Below, one piece after another: positions 1 through 8,908 of a stretch of 41,764 nucleotides of DNA. Every line of letters starts with the position of its first letter. Within the stretch, counting starts at the first letter, position 1. The notes under the pieces were generated by a model. That model had not been told where the DNA came from and did no database searches. It saw only the letters and a list, made by a program, of their open reading frames with translations. A program made the position numbers and the translations under genes. Origin of the DNA: Verrucomicrobiota bacterium (GTDB lineage Bacteria > Verrucomicrobiota > Verrucomicrobiia > Opitutales > Opitutaceae); contig JAEWKR010000109.1 of NCBI GenBank assembly GCA_023457715.1, positions 1-41,764 of the forward strand, written 5' to 3'.

Positions 1-210
1 ATCCGAACGTAGCGAAGAGCGCCAGCGATTCGACGACTGACCTCCAATACCCCGATGCGGGCGAGCCGCCCGCAACGCCGACGAATCTCAAATCTCAAAT
101 TTCAGATCTCAAATCCCGGACCGAGCCTCCGTGTCCTCCTTGTCGGAGCTCTGTGCTCTCTGTGGCACTTCGGAATCCAGGTTCGATGTTCAGCGCTCGA
201 TGTTCGTTTG
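1..210 (-). repeat. Composite intergenic repeat module
   Basis: No gene is supported here. On the plus strand the order is a REP-like unit (9-32, GTAG start), a GC hairpin (57-73, arms GCGGGC/GCCCGC), a heptamer array of AATCTCA words (84-117), a segment with CTCCGTGTCCTCCTTGTC and the GAGCTCTGTG block (about 121-165), then GTTCGATG words (180-206). The reverse complement matches 13686-13830 almost base for base over about 100 nt, so this is one copy of a dispersed composite element. The short open frame at 55-261 is read from repeat sequence and is not a gene. Confidence 0.8.
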
Positions 211-248
211 AAAAAGAACCCCGCGCGGCGCAGGGGCCGGCGGGGTTC
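211..248 (-). terminator. Rho-independent terminator of the TonB receptor gene
   Basis: Read on the minus strand, GAACCCCGC (240-248) pairs perfectly with GCGGGGTTC (216-224) across a 15-nt loop and is followed at once by TTTTTC. It lies 26 bp past the stop codon of the receptor gene. The stem and T-run are seen directly; function is inferred from the standard intrinsic terminator form. Confidence 0.85.
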
Positions 249-273
249 CGAGAACGAATGAGCGGACGGCCGC

Positions 274-3200
274 TTAGAACGTGCCCTTCACGCCGAGCGT
301 GATCTGGGCGCCGAACTTCTCGCGGCGGTACAGTTTCGCGTAGTCCGGGGTCGAGGCGTTGTAACGCTCGAGGTCCTGCGACTCGTTGAAGACATTGCGC
401 ACGTTGCCGAACACCGCGAACTTCCGGCTGAAGCGGTACTCCGCGTTGAAGTCGACGTTGAACCGGGGCGCGTAGTACTCGTAGAACAGGTTGGCCGCAC
501 CGCCGTACGGGCCGCCGGCTTGCAGCGACTGGATTTGGCGACCGCGGTAGTTCACGTTCGCCCGCAGGGTGAGTGGGTTGCGCTTGTACGACAGGCCGAC
601 GTTCGCCGACTGCTCGATGAAGCCGCTGAAGTCAGCCTCGGCCGAACCGTCGAGGTCGATCTTCGTGGCATTGGCGAAGAGCTCGAGGTACTTGCCGATA
701 CCCGGGATGAAGGTCAGCGGCTGGCGGTAGTTGAACTCGACGCCGGTGATCCGCGACGAGCGCGCCGAATTGCGCTTGGTCGCCACGGAGTACGAGGCGT
801 TGTACAACGCCGGATCGAAACCGAACGCTTCGAAGTCCTGCAGGGTCGCGGAGCGGATGACGTCCTCGAAGAAGCCGTCGATATCCTTCTTGAATGCGCC
901 GACGCTGATCACGCCGCCATTGCTCAGGTAGTGTTCGAGCGAAATGTCGAAGTTATCGGCCTGGTAGGGCTTCAGCTCGGTGTTGTTGTAGGTGATGCGA
1001 CCCGCCGGGAGTGTGCCGGCGCCGTCGTCCGCTTCGGTCGTGCCCAGGTTAGCGCGAACCAGCGGCAGGATGTTGCCGAAGTCCGGACGGCCGAGGGTCT
1101 TCGCGTAAGCCGCGCGGGCGATCAGGTTGTCCGTGATGTTGAAGGTGACGTGGATGCTGGGATAGTACCCGTCATAGCTTTCGTTCACCTTGAACCCGCG
1201 CTCGCGCCACGTGGAATTGACGATTGCGAGGGTCGAGCCGCTGTTGGGCGAAAGCGCGCCGAGACCATCGTCTTCCGTCTTCTCGAAGCGGACGCCACCG
1301 ACCACCGACAGGCGGTTGTTCAGCGCCTTAAGTTCGCCTTGCAGGTACGCAGAACTGACCGTTTCCCGCAGTTTCTGCGAGTTCTGGATCCGGAACCGTT
1401 CGGCGCTGAGGATCTGTGCGGTCGTCTGGCGGAACCAAGTCGGGTTCTGGACGAACGAGTCGTACAGGCGGTACGGATCGGGCCACTGCACATTGTCGAT
1501 GCCCCAGCCGGAATAAGCACCATATTGGTTGTCGACGTAGTTGGACGCGATCTCGTCGGCAGTGTTCACCGTGCCGTCCGGCCCGATGACTTCCCAGCTG
1601 TTGTCCGTGCGGCGGATGTCGCGATCCTGCTGACGGACATCCAAGCCACCGCGAAGCCGGAATTCAAAGGGCAGACCCTCGATTTCACGGGCGAGGTTGG
1701 CGTGCGCCATGCGGAACTCGTCCTTCGCGTCCAGGGGACGCGAGCGCACGGTGTTCATGCGGAAACCGGGCAGCGCATGCCAGTCCAACTCGGCTCCGGC
1801 TGCCGTGAGCGCCACCAGATTCTCGGGGCGGTCGGGAGTGAAATCCGACATGTTCACCCGCGAGACACCCTGGAGCGTCGTGCGCACCTCATCGAAGTGG
1901 CCATCACGCGTGTCGCGGTACCAGCTCTTGGAGGCGGTGTAACCAAGACCGGCGTCGAACTCCCACACCCGGCCGTTATACCGGTACTTGCTCAGCAGGG
2001 CATTCGCGGCGCCGTACTTGTCGCGGAACGACGTGCCATGACGGACCGACCCGCGGCCGGTCGCGCTGTTGGTGCTGTCGGGAGTGAAGCTCAGCGCCGA
2101 GCCGGAGGCCGGCGTTGGCACGCCGTTCGTGCCCGCTTCCCAGGTGATGTTCCGGTTCCCGAAGAAGGAATGGTAGTAGTTGAACTGGTAGCCGACCCAA
2201 AGCAGCGACTCCGGGGAGATGCGCCAGTCGAGCTTGGCGCTGATCGAATCACGGAACGAGTTCTTCGGCCCGTCCTGCATCACATACTGCTGCAGGTACG
2301 GCGCCGTCTGCGTGCCGCCGGGGACGGTGACCGCGGCGGTGGCGCCGGTGGGGGTGTAGGTGCCTCCGCCCTGCGCGAAATTCCACTGGGTCTGCGTGCG
2401 GTGCTGCTCGTTGAACTGGTTCGACGTCAGACCCGTGAGCACGAGGCCGACGTTCTTCGTGATCGGCAGCGTGTAGTCGAAATCGGCGCCGGGAAGAACC
2501 TTGTAGCTCCGCTTGTTGCCGGGGCCTGGCGTCCGCTTCAAGGTGACGTCCTCGCTGTTCATGTTGACGTAGGCGCGGTAGTTGAACTCCGCCCCTTTGC
2601 GTTCAAACGCGTTCTTGCTGATCATGTTCACCGAGCCGCCCAAGGCATCAGCCGGCATCGCGGGGGTCGGGACCTTCGTGACTTCGATGCGGGCGGCGTT
2701 GTTGATCGACACCTGCTCGAACTCGAAGGCGCGGATGGAACCACCGGAAGCGGCGCTGGCCATGCGGAAACCGTCGACGTAGACGGAGGAGAACGCGGCG
2801 CCGAAGCCGCGGACCGAGACGGTGCGCACGTCGGCGGCAACGTAGTCGACCGTCACGCCGGGAAGGAACTTCAGGAATTCGCCGACGTTGCCTTCGGCCA
2901 CGTCTCCGAACGCGTCGGACTCGATGACGGTTTTGATGTTCGGTGCGAATCGTTGTTCGTTGATGGCGATCTGGGCGATGTTTGTTTCCCGCCCGGAGGA
3001 GACGCGGACGGCGTCCATCACGACGGCTTCGTCGGCGGCGCCGATGTTGATGTCCTGGGTGACCGTGCCACCCGCGGGCACCTCCACCTTCACGGTCTGC
3101 GGCTCGAGACCGGTGTAGAAGACGTTGAGGGTGGCTTCACCCGCGGGCACGTTGAACAGGTTGTATTCACCGTAGGCATTCGTGAAGACCTGAGTGTTGG

Positions 3201-3366
3201 TGCCGGCGACCTGCACGCGCGCGTTGTTCAGATAGCGCTGCGTGCCGGCGTTGAGCACGCGGCCTTGGATTGTGCCCGTGGACTGGGCGAACGCGGCACT
3301 CGCCAGTGCCACGAAGACCGCGAAGAATTGAATCACGCGGAGGAGGGGGGGAGGTGTTCTGTGCAT
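274..3366 (-). CDS. TonB-dependent outer membrane receptor
   Basis: 1030 aa from the ATG at 3366. I chose it because it starts a clear signal peptide (MHRTPPPLLR, hydrophobic core, cut near AFAQS); an in-frame ATG at 3432 would put 22 extra residues before it. After the signal comes a CarboxypepD_reg-like domain (GTIQGRVLNAGTQRYLNNAR, to about residue 105), then a TonB plug (IESDAFGDVAEGNVGEFLKF, VSVRGFG, VTKVPTPAMPADALGG) and a long beta-barrel ending in aromatic F (VKGTF). Such receptors import oligosaccharides or other bulky ligands using TonB energy; no SusD partner is present. The divergent LacI gene and two shared palindromes suggest sugar-responsive control. Substrate unknown. Confidence 0.93.
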   Translation of the reverse strand: MHRTPPPLLRVIQFFAVFVALASAAFAQSTGTIQGRVLNAGTQRYLNNARVQVAGTNTQVFTNAYGEYNLFNVPAGEATLNVFYTGLEPQTVKVEVPAGGTVTQDINIGAADEAVVMDAVRVSSGRETNIAQIAINEQRFAPNIKTVIESDAFGDVAEGNVGEFLKFLPGVTVDYVAADVRTVSVRGFGAAFSSVYVDGFRMASAASGGSIRAFEFEQVSINNAARIEVTKVPTPAMPADALGGSVNMISKNAFERKGAEFNYRAYVNMNSEDVTLKRTPGPGNKRSYKVLPGADFDYTLPITKNVGLVLTGLTSNQFNEQHRTQTQWNFAQGGGTYTPTGATAAVTVPGGTQTAPYLQQYVMQDGPKNSFRDSISAKLDWRISPESLLWVGYQFNYYHSFFGNRNITWEAGTNGVPTPASGSALSFTPDSTNSATGRGSVRHGTSFRDKYGAANALLSKYRYNGRVWEFDAGLGYTASKSWYRDTRDGHFDEVRTTLQGVSRVNMSDFTPDRPENLVALTAAGAELDWHALPGFRMNTVRSRPLDAKDEFRMAHANLAREIEGLPFEFRLRGGLDVRQQDRDIRRTDNSWEVIGPDGTVNTADEIASNYVDNQYGAYSGWGIDNVQWPDPYRLYDSFVQNPTWFRQTTAQILSAERFRIQNSQKLRETVSSAYLQGELKALNNRLSVVGGVRFEKTEDDGLGALSPNSGSTLAIVNSTWRERGFKVNESYDGYYPSIHVTFNITDNLIARAAYAKTLGRPDFGNILPLVRANLGTTEADDGAGTLPAGRITYNNTELKPYQADNFDISLEHYLSNGGVISVGAFKKDIDGFFEDVIRSATLQDFEAFGFDPALYNASYSVATKRNSARSSRITGVEFNYRQPLTFIPGIGKYLELFANATKIDLDGSAEADFSGFIEQSANVGLSYKRNPLTLRANVNYRGRQIQSLQAGGPYGGAANLFYEYYAPRFNVDFNAEYRFSRKFAVFGNVRNVFNESQDLERYNASTPDYAKLYRREKFGAQITLGVKGTF

Positions 3367-3529
3367 GGGAAACGTAGTCGGGGTTTCTTGGCTCTTGATC
3401 TGGGTTGTCGTTGGTTCGGGTGAAAAAAGCATTCAGCTATGCAAATAGCCGGCTCCTTGGGTGCGAAGAAGGGGATCGCATGGGTAGACACCGGATGGGT
3501 TTCCGGGAGGGTAGACCCCAGCGGAATAC

Positions 3530-3624
3530 GGACACGTGTCCTCGTCAAGTGATTTATCGTAAGTCCGCCCAGTGGGCCGCTTTCGCGGTGGGCTGGATCG
3601 GGCGCGGATTCCGGACACGAGTCC
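3530..3624. promoter_or_regulatory. Twin palindromes, candidate LacI-family operators
   Basis: GGACACGTGTCC (3530-3541) is a perfect 12-bp palindrome centred on CG. GGACACGAGTCC (3613-3624) differs at one base and sits in a longer dyad, CCGGAC-ACGA-GTCCGG (3611-3626). The sites are 83 bp apart in the space between the divergent receptor and LacI genes. LacI-family operators are typically even palindromes with a central CG, and paired sites allow looping. That these bind the adjacent regulator is inference. Confidence 0.6.
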
Positions 3625-3643
3625 GGGAACGGGCGGCGAGCGG

Positions 3644-3673
3644 TTGACACTCGGCCGTCGCCGGGGCTATGAC
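3644..3673 (+). promoter_or_regulatory. Sigma70-like promoter of the LacI-family gene
   Basis: TTGACA (3644-3649), 18 bp, TATGAC (3668-3673). The predicted start, near 3680, lies downstream of the ATG at 3669, which favours the later GTG at 3750 as the real start of the regulator. Operator candidate 3613-3624 is just upstream of the -35. Confidence 0.5.
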
Positions 3674-3749
3674 CGGCACATCGGCTGGGTCGCAGCCGCG
3701 CCCGTTTCGGCCTTCAGTCGTTCAGCCCCTCCAGCCTTTTTCCAGCTCC

Positions 3750-4820
3750 GTGTCGGACAAAAAATCTTCCAAGGTGCCGCCCCTGATCCGGTCCACGGCC
3801 GACTTCGCCCGGCATGTGGGCCTCGCGCGCACGACGGTGTCGCGCGTGTTGAACGGCCAGCCCGGACTCAAGCCGAAGACCATCGAGCGCGTGCAGCGCG
3901 CCCTCGCCGAGACCGGCTTCACGCCCAACGCCCACGCGCTCCATCTCAAGGGCAAGCGCACCTCGATGATCGGGATCTGCATGGAGGACCTCGCCACGCC
4001 GCCGGCCGTCCGCAAGCTGGCGACGCTGCAGCGGGTGCTCCGCGTGCGCGGCTTTTCGTCCTTGATCGAAGTGTTCACGCCGGGATCGATGCGGGAGGTC
4101 GTCCGCCACTTCCTCTCCCTGCGGGTCGAAGCCGTCGTCTTCATCGGTCAGTTCCACCGCGAGGAGATCGAGGCCCGCATCGACGAACTCACCGCCATCG
4201 GCACGCCCCACCTCGTCATCGACCATTTCGGTCTCAAGGGTGCGAATACGGTCACCTTGGACCGCGCCGCGGGCATGGAGGCGATCATCGGACACCTCTT
4301 TGACCACGGTCACCGCGCGTTCGGGCTGCTCGGGGTGACGAAGAGTCCGCCGAGCCGGATCGACCGCATCACCGGGATCCGCGCCGGCCTGAAGGCGAGG
4401 GGGCTCGAGTACGAGAATTGTGTGGTGTCGCTCGATCACCTGCACGAGCGGCGGAACGACTTTGAGTACGGCCGCGCGCTCGCCGCCAGCTTCCTCCGCC
4501 AGCCCATCCGCCCGACCGCGTATCTGGGATACAATGACGAGATCGCCATTGGCGCCCTGCGCGGCTTCCAGGAGGCCGGGGTCAAGGTGCCCCGCGACGT
4601 GTCCATCACCGGCTTCAACAACCAGGATATCGCCCAGATGACCTGGCCCACGCTCACGACGGTGGACCAGAACATCGACACCACGGTCGAACACGCCGCC
4701 GAGGTCATCATCGCCCAGCTCGGGAAGCCCCCGCGCCCCAAGCCCGTCGTCCGCACGATTCCGCCCAACATCATTCTCGGCGAATCCACCGGCCAGGCGA
4801 AACCAGGGACGAGGGACTAG
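3750..4820 (+). CDS. LacI-family transcriptional regulator
   Basis: 356 aa from GTG 3750; an ATG at 3669 would add 27 residues but precedes the likely transcription start. The N-terminal helix-turn-helix and hinge helix are clear (STADFARHVGLARTTVSRVL, then NGQPGLKPKTIERVQRALAE), about residues 12-65. A periplasmic-binding-like effector domain follows (TSMIGICMEDL; PTAYLGYNDEIAIGALRGF; SITGFNNQD). It probably represses or activates the divergent TonB receptor gene in response to a sugar. The C-terminal residues KPGTRD and the TAG stop are encoded by a GGGACGA heptamer array that continues past the gene, so the end of the protein has been set by a repeat. Confidence 0.92.
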   Translation: MSDKKSSKVPPLIRSTADFARHVGLARTTVSRVLNGQPGLKPKTIERVQRALAETGFTPNAHALHLKGKRTSMIGICMEDLATPPAVRKLATLQRVLRVRGFSSLIEVFTPGSMREVVRHFLSLRVEAVVFIGQFHREEIEARIDELTAIGTPHLVIDHFGLKGANTVTLDRAAGMEAIIGHLFDHGHRAFGLLGVTKSPPSRIDRITGIRAGLKARGLEYENCVVSLDHLHERRNDFEYGRALAASFLRQPIRPTAYLGYNDEIAIGALRGFQEAGVKVPRDVSITGFNNQDIAQMTWPTLTTVDQNIDTTVEHAAEVIIAQLGKPPRPKPVVRTIPPNIILGESTGQAKPGTRD

Positions 4821-4913
4821 GGACGAGGGACGATTCGCAATCCTGCCGCCTGGAGGCGGAACAACGTACTCCAGAATCCCGCAGCGTCCTGTCCCTGGTC
4901 CTTCGTCCCTGGT
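4802..4913. repeat. Inverted pair of GGGACGA-type heptamer arrays
   Basis: Arm 4802-4824 and arm 4891-4913 are reverse complements at 21 of 23 positions. The first arm reads as heptamers GGGACGA, GGGACTA, GGGACGA. A small hairpin CCGCC-TGGA-GGCGG (4846-4859) lies between. The left arm contains the stop codon of the LacI-type gene. It could fold in RNA as a terminator-like stem, but there is no T-run. Confidence 0.8.
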
Positions 4914-4962
4914 CCTGCTTATAAAGAGTTGCGCCGGAGGATGGCTCCCTTCTCCTGCTCGC

Positions 4963-5346
4963 GTGCAATCGAAACCTCAGCTTCTGGCCTGGGTAACCTG
5001 CGATGGTGTTCACATCGATCCGGGCTCCGGCAAGCACACCATTCTTGGGATCTTCTCGAACATCCAGGCGCGCCACTTTCCGGTGACGCACCCGTTCATG
5101 ATCTGGTTCCTGACGATCACCGATTGCAGTGCGGGCCAGCACAAGCTGCGCATCTCGATGGGCCTCGACAACGCGACGCCCCAGCCGCTGTTGGAGCGTC
5201 CGTTCGAATCCCAGAGCCCCCTTCACCGCATCAATCTCATCAACGAGATCCGCAACCTGGGCTTCCCCCGGCCAGGCGAGTACTCGCTGCTGATCGAGAT
5301 CGACGACGAACCGCTGCTCGCCACCAGCATGACGGTCACGGCGTGA
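4963..5346 (+). CDS. DUF6941-like conserved hypothetical protein
   Basis: 127 aa, GTG start. No signal peptide or membrane segment. The pattern LLAWVTCDGVHIDPGSGKHT, then ILGIFSNIQA, FMIWFLTITDC, and a C-terminal EYSLLIEIDDEPL resembles the DUF6941 family, small proteins of unknown function predicted as a compact beta sandwich. The family call is from memory of the N-terminal pattern (cytosolic protein opening with a xCD motif and GK.ILGIF) and is moderate. An ATG with GGAGG directly before it at 4941 is out of frame and does not open this protein. The gene stands alone between two inverted heptamer-repeat spacers. Confidence 0.75.
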   Translation: MQSKPQLLAWVTCDGVHIDPGSGKHTILGIFSNIQARHFPVTHPFMIWFLTITDCSAGQHKLRISMGLDNATPQPLLERPFESQSPLHRINLINEIRNLGFPRPGEYSLLIEIDDEPLLATSMTVTA

Positions 5347-5362
5347 GGCCGCTGCGCGGGCA

Positions 5363-5501
5363 TTTCAGATTTCAAATTTCAGATTTCAGATGACTCGAAT
5401 CTCGAATCTGAAACTTGAGTCCGAAGAGCCGGGCCAATCCTGCTCCGAGCTTGTCCGGTCGCGTCCGGGAGAATCTGAAATCTGAAATTTGAAATCTGAA
5501 A
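5363..5501. repeat. Perfect 29-bp inverted pair of CAGATTT heptamers
   Basis: 5363-5391 (TTTCAGATTTCAAATTTC and on) and 5473-5501 are perfect reverse complements over 29 nt, separated by 81 nt. Each arm is a run of heptamers of the type CAGATTT/CAAATTT. The pair fills nearly all of the gap between two genes and ends 12 nt before the PfkB start codon. The spacer has a second, weaker dyad (GACTCGAATC near 5392 against CTTGAGTC). Confidence 0.9.
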
Positions 5502-5513
5502 GCACCGTCTGAC

Positions 5514-6512
5514 ATGCCCTTCGATCTCATCGGCGTTGGTTCCCCCATCATGGATCTGCTTGCCCGCGTGCCGGACGAGTTTCTGACCCGGCATGTGCCC
5601 GGAGAGAAGGGCGGCATGGTCCTGGTCGATCGCGGCGAAATGGAGCGGATCGTCGGGCTGCTCGCCGGCGAACCCGGCTATGCCACGGGGGGCTCCGCCG
5701 CCAACGCGACCTTCAATGCGACCCGGCTCGGCCTCCGCACCACGTTTCTGGGCAAACTCGGGAACGACGAGGTCGCCCGGGTTTATCGGGAGCGGTTCGA
5801 GGCGGCGGGGGTTGACGGATCCCGCTTCAAACGCGGTGACGTTCCCAACGCCCGCTGCCTCGCGTTGGTGACGCCGGATGCGCAGCGCACGCTGCGCACC
5901 GACCTGGGCGCGGCGATGACCCTCGCGCCGGACGAGATCTCCGTGGAGGATTTCAGGCAGTGCCGGCACGCCCACATCGAGGGTTACCTCGTCTTCAACC
6001 GGGCGCTCGCCGACGCCGTGCTCAAGGCTGCGCGCGCCGCGGGTTGCACCACCAGCATCGACCTGTCGTCGTTCGAAGTGGTCAACGCGTCCCGCGACTG
6101 GCTGTTCTCCCAGTTTCAGCAGGGCATCGACATCGTGTTCGCCAACGAGGACGAGATCCGCGCGCTCTTCGAGGATCGCACCTCGCCCTACGACGCGCTC
6201 GCGCGCCAGCTCGCGGCCCGCGGGGTTTTGGCCGCGGTGAAGGTCGGCAAGGATGGAGCGTGGATCGCCCAGGGGGATGAACTGCACCGGATCGAGCCCG
6301 TGCGGGTCGCGGCGGTCGTCGACACCAACGGCGCCGGGGATGCGTGGGCCGCGGGTTTTCTCCATGGCTATCTGCGCGGTTGGACGTTGGCGCAGGCCGG
6401 CGATCTGGCTTCTCTGATCGGCGCCGAAACGGTCATGCACATGGGTCCCATCATTCCGCAAACCCAGTGGGAGATGGTGAAACCCAAGGCGCTGGCGATC
6501 GGGCACGAGTAG
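5514..6512 (+). CDS. PfkB-family kinase, adenosine kinase-like
   Basis: 332 aa, ATG start, close to the usual ribokinase-superfamily length. The N-terminal LIGVGSPIMDLLARVPDEF with EKGGMVLVD, the GGSAANA motif (59-65) and the LVTPDAQRTLRTDLGA stretch fit the bacterial adenosine kinase branch. The second signature DTNGAGDAWAAGF (270-282) contains the catalytic base Asp276 and the anion hole GAGD. It probably phosphorylates adenosine or a related nucleoside or sugar with ATP in the cytosol; a ribose- or other sugar-specific role cannot be excluded by sequence alone. Repeat spacers lie on both sides, so it is probably transcribed on its own or with the small membrane gene downstream. Confidence 0.88.
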   Translation: MPFDLIGVGSPIMDLLARVPDEFLTRHVPGEKGGMVLVDRGEMERIVGLLAGEPGYATGGSAANATFNATRLGLRTTFLGKLGNDEVARVYRERFEAAGVDGSRFKRGDVPNARCLALVTPDAQRTLRTDLGAAMTLAPDEISVEDFRQCRHAHIEGYLVFNRALADAVLKAARAAGCTTSIDLSSFEVVNASRDWLFSQFQQGIDIVFANEDEIRALFEDRTSPYDALARQLAARGVLAAVKVGKDGAWIAQGDELHRIEPVRVAAVVDTNGAGDAWAAGFLHGYLRGWTLAQAGDLASLIGAETVMHMGPIIPQTQWEMVKPKALAIGHE

Positions 6513-6524
6513 GCGGCGAAGCGG

Positions 6525-6608
6525 AATTTGAGATTTGAAATTTGAGATTTGAGATCTCGGACGGCGCGACGCGCCTTATCTCAGATTTCAAATCTCAAAT
6601 CTCAAATT
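6525..6608. repeat. Inverted pair of GAGATTT heptamer arrays
   Basis: Arms 6525-6555 and 6578-6608 are reverse complements at 28 of 31 positions. Each is a run of GAGATTT/GAAATTT heptamers. The 22-nt loop contains a GC-rich dyad (GGCGC...GCGCC, 6563-6575), so the RNA could form one long stem. Word and period match the R2 arrays at 84-117, 13756-13789 and 35181-35214. Confidence 0.88.
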
Positions 6609-6659
6609 ACCGGTCCCCGCCCGGCCGGATTTTCCTTGGCCCGCGCGAGCGGGCGTGGC

Positions 6660-6900
6660 GTGCTGACTGCAGTGCTGGCAGTCATCAAGCAGGCGGCGCA
6701 ATCCGCATCGGCGCAGGATTGGTTCCACGGCTATCCGCCGTGGCTCGTGGTCTTGGTCGGCGCCGTCCTTGCGGCGGTGATCCTGTGGATCTTCGCGAAG
6801 ATCATGCGAGTCGTTATCTGGGTTCTGATCGCCCTTGTGCTGGTGGGCGGGCTCGCGACCGCCGCCAAGATGTACCTGGACGAGACGGCACCGGCGGTCC

Positions 6901-6926
<26 letters not shown>
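6660..6926 (+). CDS. Small membrane protein, unknown function
   Basis: 88 aa from GTG 6660; upstream codons are read from the repeat. An amphipathic N-terminus (VIKQAAQSASAQDWFHGY) is followed by two adjacent hydrophobic segments (PPWLVVLVGAVLAAVILWIF and VVIWVLIALVLVGGLATAA), so probably two inner-membrane helices with a short turn rich in KIMR. The last residues RKAETLKS and the stop lie in a GCTGAAAC octamer array. I recognise no family. A start further upstream in frame (6549) would run through the inverted repeat and is unlikely. Confidence 0.6.
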
Positions 6927-7117
<191 letters not shown>

Positions 7118-7141
7118 TCCCGGCCCTCAACGTAGCCCCCC

Positions 7142-8800
7142 GTGAAGTACATCTTTGTCACGGGAGGCGTTGTTTCATCGCTCGGCAAGGGCCTGACGGC
7201 CGCTGCGCTCGGCGCCCTGCTCGAGCTGCGCGGCCTCACGGTGCGGATCCAGAAATTCGATCCCTACCTCAACGTGGATCCCGGCACGATGAGCCCGTAC
7301 CAGCACGGGGAGGTGTACGTCCTCGAAGACGGTGCGGAGACCGACCTCGATCTGGGGCACTACGAACGCTTCACCAGCGGCAAGCTCTCGCGACTCAACA
7401 GCCTGTCGTCGGGCCAGGTCTACGAGGCCGTCATCCAGAAGGAGCGGCGAGGCGACTATCTGGGCAAGACGGTGCAGGTCATCCCGCACGTCACCAACGA
7501 GATCAAGGAGCGGATCTACGCCGGCGGAAAGGACGCCGACGTCCTGATCACGGAAATCGGCGGCACGACCGGCGATATTGAAGGCCTCCCGTTCCTCGAG
7601 GCGATGCGCCAGTTCGCCCTCGAGGTGGGCCCGCGTGACGTCCTGTTTATTCACGTCACGCTCGTGCCCTACGTGGCCGCCGCAGGGGAACTGAAGACCA
7701 AGCCCACGCAGCAGTCCGTCGCGAAATTGCGCGAGATCGGCATCCAGCCGCATGTGCTCGTCTGCCGGACCGAACGGCCGCTGGATCACGACCTCCGCGA
7801 CAAACTTTCGATGTTCTGCAACGTGCCGGTCAAGGCGGTGGTCGAATGCCGCGACGTCGAGCACTCCATCTACGAACTGCCGCTGGCTTTGCAGAAGGAG
7901 GGCATGGACCAGCTGGTGGTCGATCTGCTCGGTTTGCCCCAGCCGCCGCCGGTGAAGAACGTCTGGGTCGAAATCGTCAACCGCCTGCTGAACCCGAAGT
8001 ACGAGGTCATCATCGGCGTGGTCGGCAAGTACATCGAGCTGCAGGACGCTTATAAGTCGGTTTACGAATCGATCACGCACGCCGGCATCGCCAACCACTG
8101 CAAGGTCAACGTCCGCCGCATCGACGCGGAAGACCTGGAAAAGAAGGGCGGGCTCAACCTGTTGAAAGGTCTGGATGGCATCCTGGTTCCCGGCGGCTTC
8201 GGCGACCGCGGCACGGAGGGCAAGATCGCCGCCGCGAAGTTCGCCCGTGAGAACAAGGTGCCCTACTATGGCCTTTGTCTCGGCCTGCAGATCGCGGTGA
8301 TCGAGTTCGCGCGCAATGTCCTCAAGCTCGACGGGGCCAACAGCACGGAGTTCGACGTCAACGCCAGGCATCCCGTGATCGCGATCATGGAGGAGCAGAA
8401 GAAGATCATCGACAAGGGCGCCACCATGCGGCTCGGCAGTTACGAATGCGCGCTGACCCGGGGCACCCTCGCACAGAAAGCGTACGGCGCGGACAGCATC
8501 CGCGAGCGTCACCGCCATCGGTACGAGGTGAACAACGCCTACGTGCCGCAACTCCAGCAGGCCGGGATGGTGTTCAGTGGCGTCAACCCGCGCCGTAATC
8601 TGGTCGAGATCATCGAGCTGAAGAATCATCCGTGGTTCCTCGGCACCCAGGCGCACCCGGAATTCCAGTCCAAGCCCAACAAGGCCCACCCGCTCTTCGC
8701 CGCCTTCATCGCCGCGACAATCAAGCAGAAGCGGGGTGGGGCCGCGGCGAAAGCGAAACCTGCGGCGAAAAAGAAGACTGCAAAACGCGCCGCGAAGTAA
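7142..8800 (+). CDS. pyrG: CTP synthase
   Basis: 552 aa, GTG start. Makes CTP from UTP, ATP and glutamine. The synthase domain opens with KYIFVTGGVVSSLGKGLTAA (P-loop-like) and keeps IQKFDPYLNVDPGTMSPYQHGEV. The class I glutamine amidotransferase domain has GLCLGLQ with nucleophile Cys379, the same number as in E. coli, and a C-terminal HPEFQSKP with the catalytic His-Glu pair. A Lys/Ala-rich tail (KAKPAAKKKTAKRAAK) extends past the usual end and stops just before a repeat array. kdsA follows, as in many Gram-negative bacteria. Confidence 0.98.
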   Translation: MKYIFVTGGVVSSLGKGLTAAALGALLELRGLTVRIQKFDPYLNVDPGTMSPYQHGEVYVLEDGAETDLDLGHYERFTSGKLSRLNSLSSGQVYEAVIQKERRGDYLGKTVQVIPHVTNEIKERIYAGGKDADVLITEIGGTTGDIEGLPFLEAMRQFALEVGPRDVLFIHVTLVPYVAAAGELKTKPTQQSVAKLREIGIQPHVLVCRTERPLDHDLRDKLSMFCNVPVKAVVECRDVEHSIYELPLALQKEGMDQLVVDLLGLPQPPPVKNVWVEIVNRLLNPKYEVIIGVVGKYIELQDAYKSVYESITHAGIANHCKVNVRRIDAEDLEKKGGLNLLKGLDGILVPGGFGDRGTEGKIAAAKFARENKVPYYGLCLGLQIAVIEFARNVLKLDGANSTEFDVNARHPVIAIMEEQKKIIDKGATMRLGSYECALTRGTLAQKAYGADSIRERHRHRYEVNNAYVPQLQQAGMVFSGVNPRRNLVEIIELKNHPWFLGTQAHPEFQSKPNKAHPLFAAFIAATIKQKRGGAAAKAKPAAKKKTAKRAAK

Positions 8801-8803
8801 AAC

Positions 8804-8908
8804 GATCCGGGATCCGAGATCCGGGATCCGCGATGATCCCGCATCCCGCATCGCGTATCCCGGATCCCGTATCCCGCATCCCGTATCCCGGATCCCGCAT
8901 CCCGCATC
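8804..8908. repeat. GGGATCC/GCATCCC heptamer array between pyrG and kdsA
   Basis: The whole spacer is heptamers: GGGATCC/GAGATCC on the left, then GCATCCC, GTATCCC and GGATCCC words on the right (about 8836-8908), which are the inverted complement of the left-hand words. The array runs directly into the ATG of kdsA and occupies the position where its ribosome binding site should be. Confidence 0.88.

Noticed and set aside
520..3423. 967-aa antisense open frame opposite the TonB receptor
   Set aside because: High GC removes stops from the complement; there is no family pattern, and the receptor on the other strand is unmistakable.
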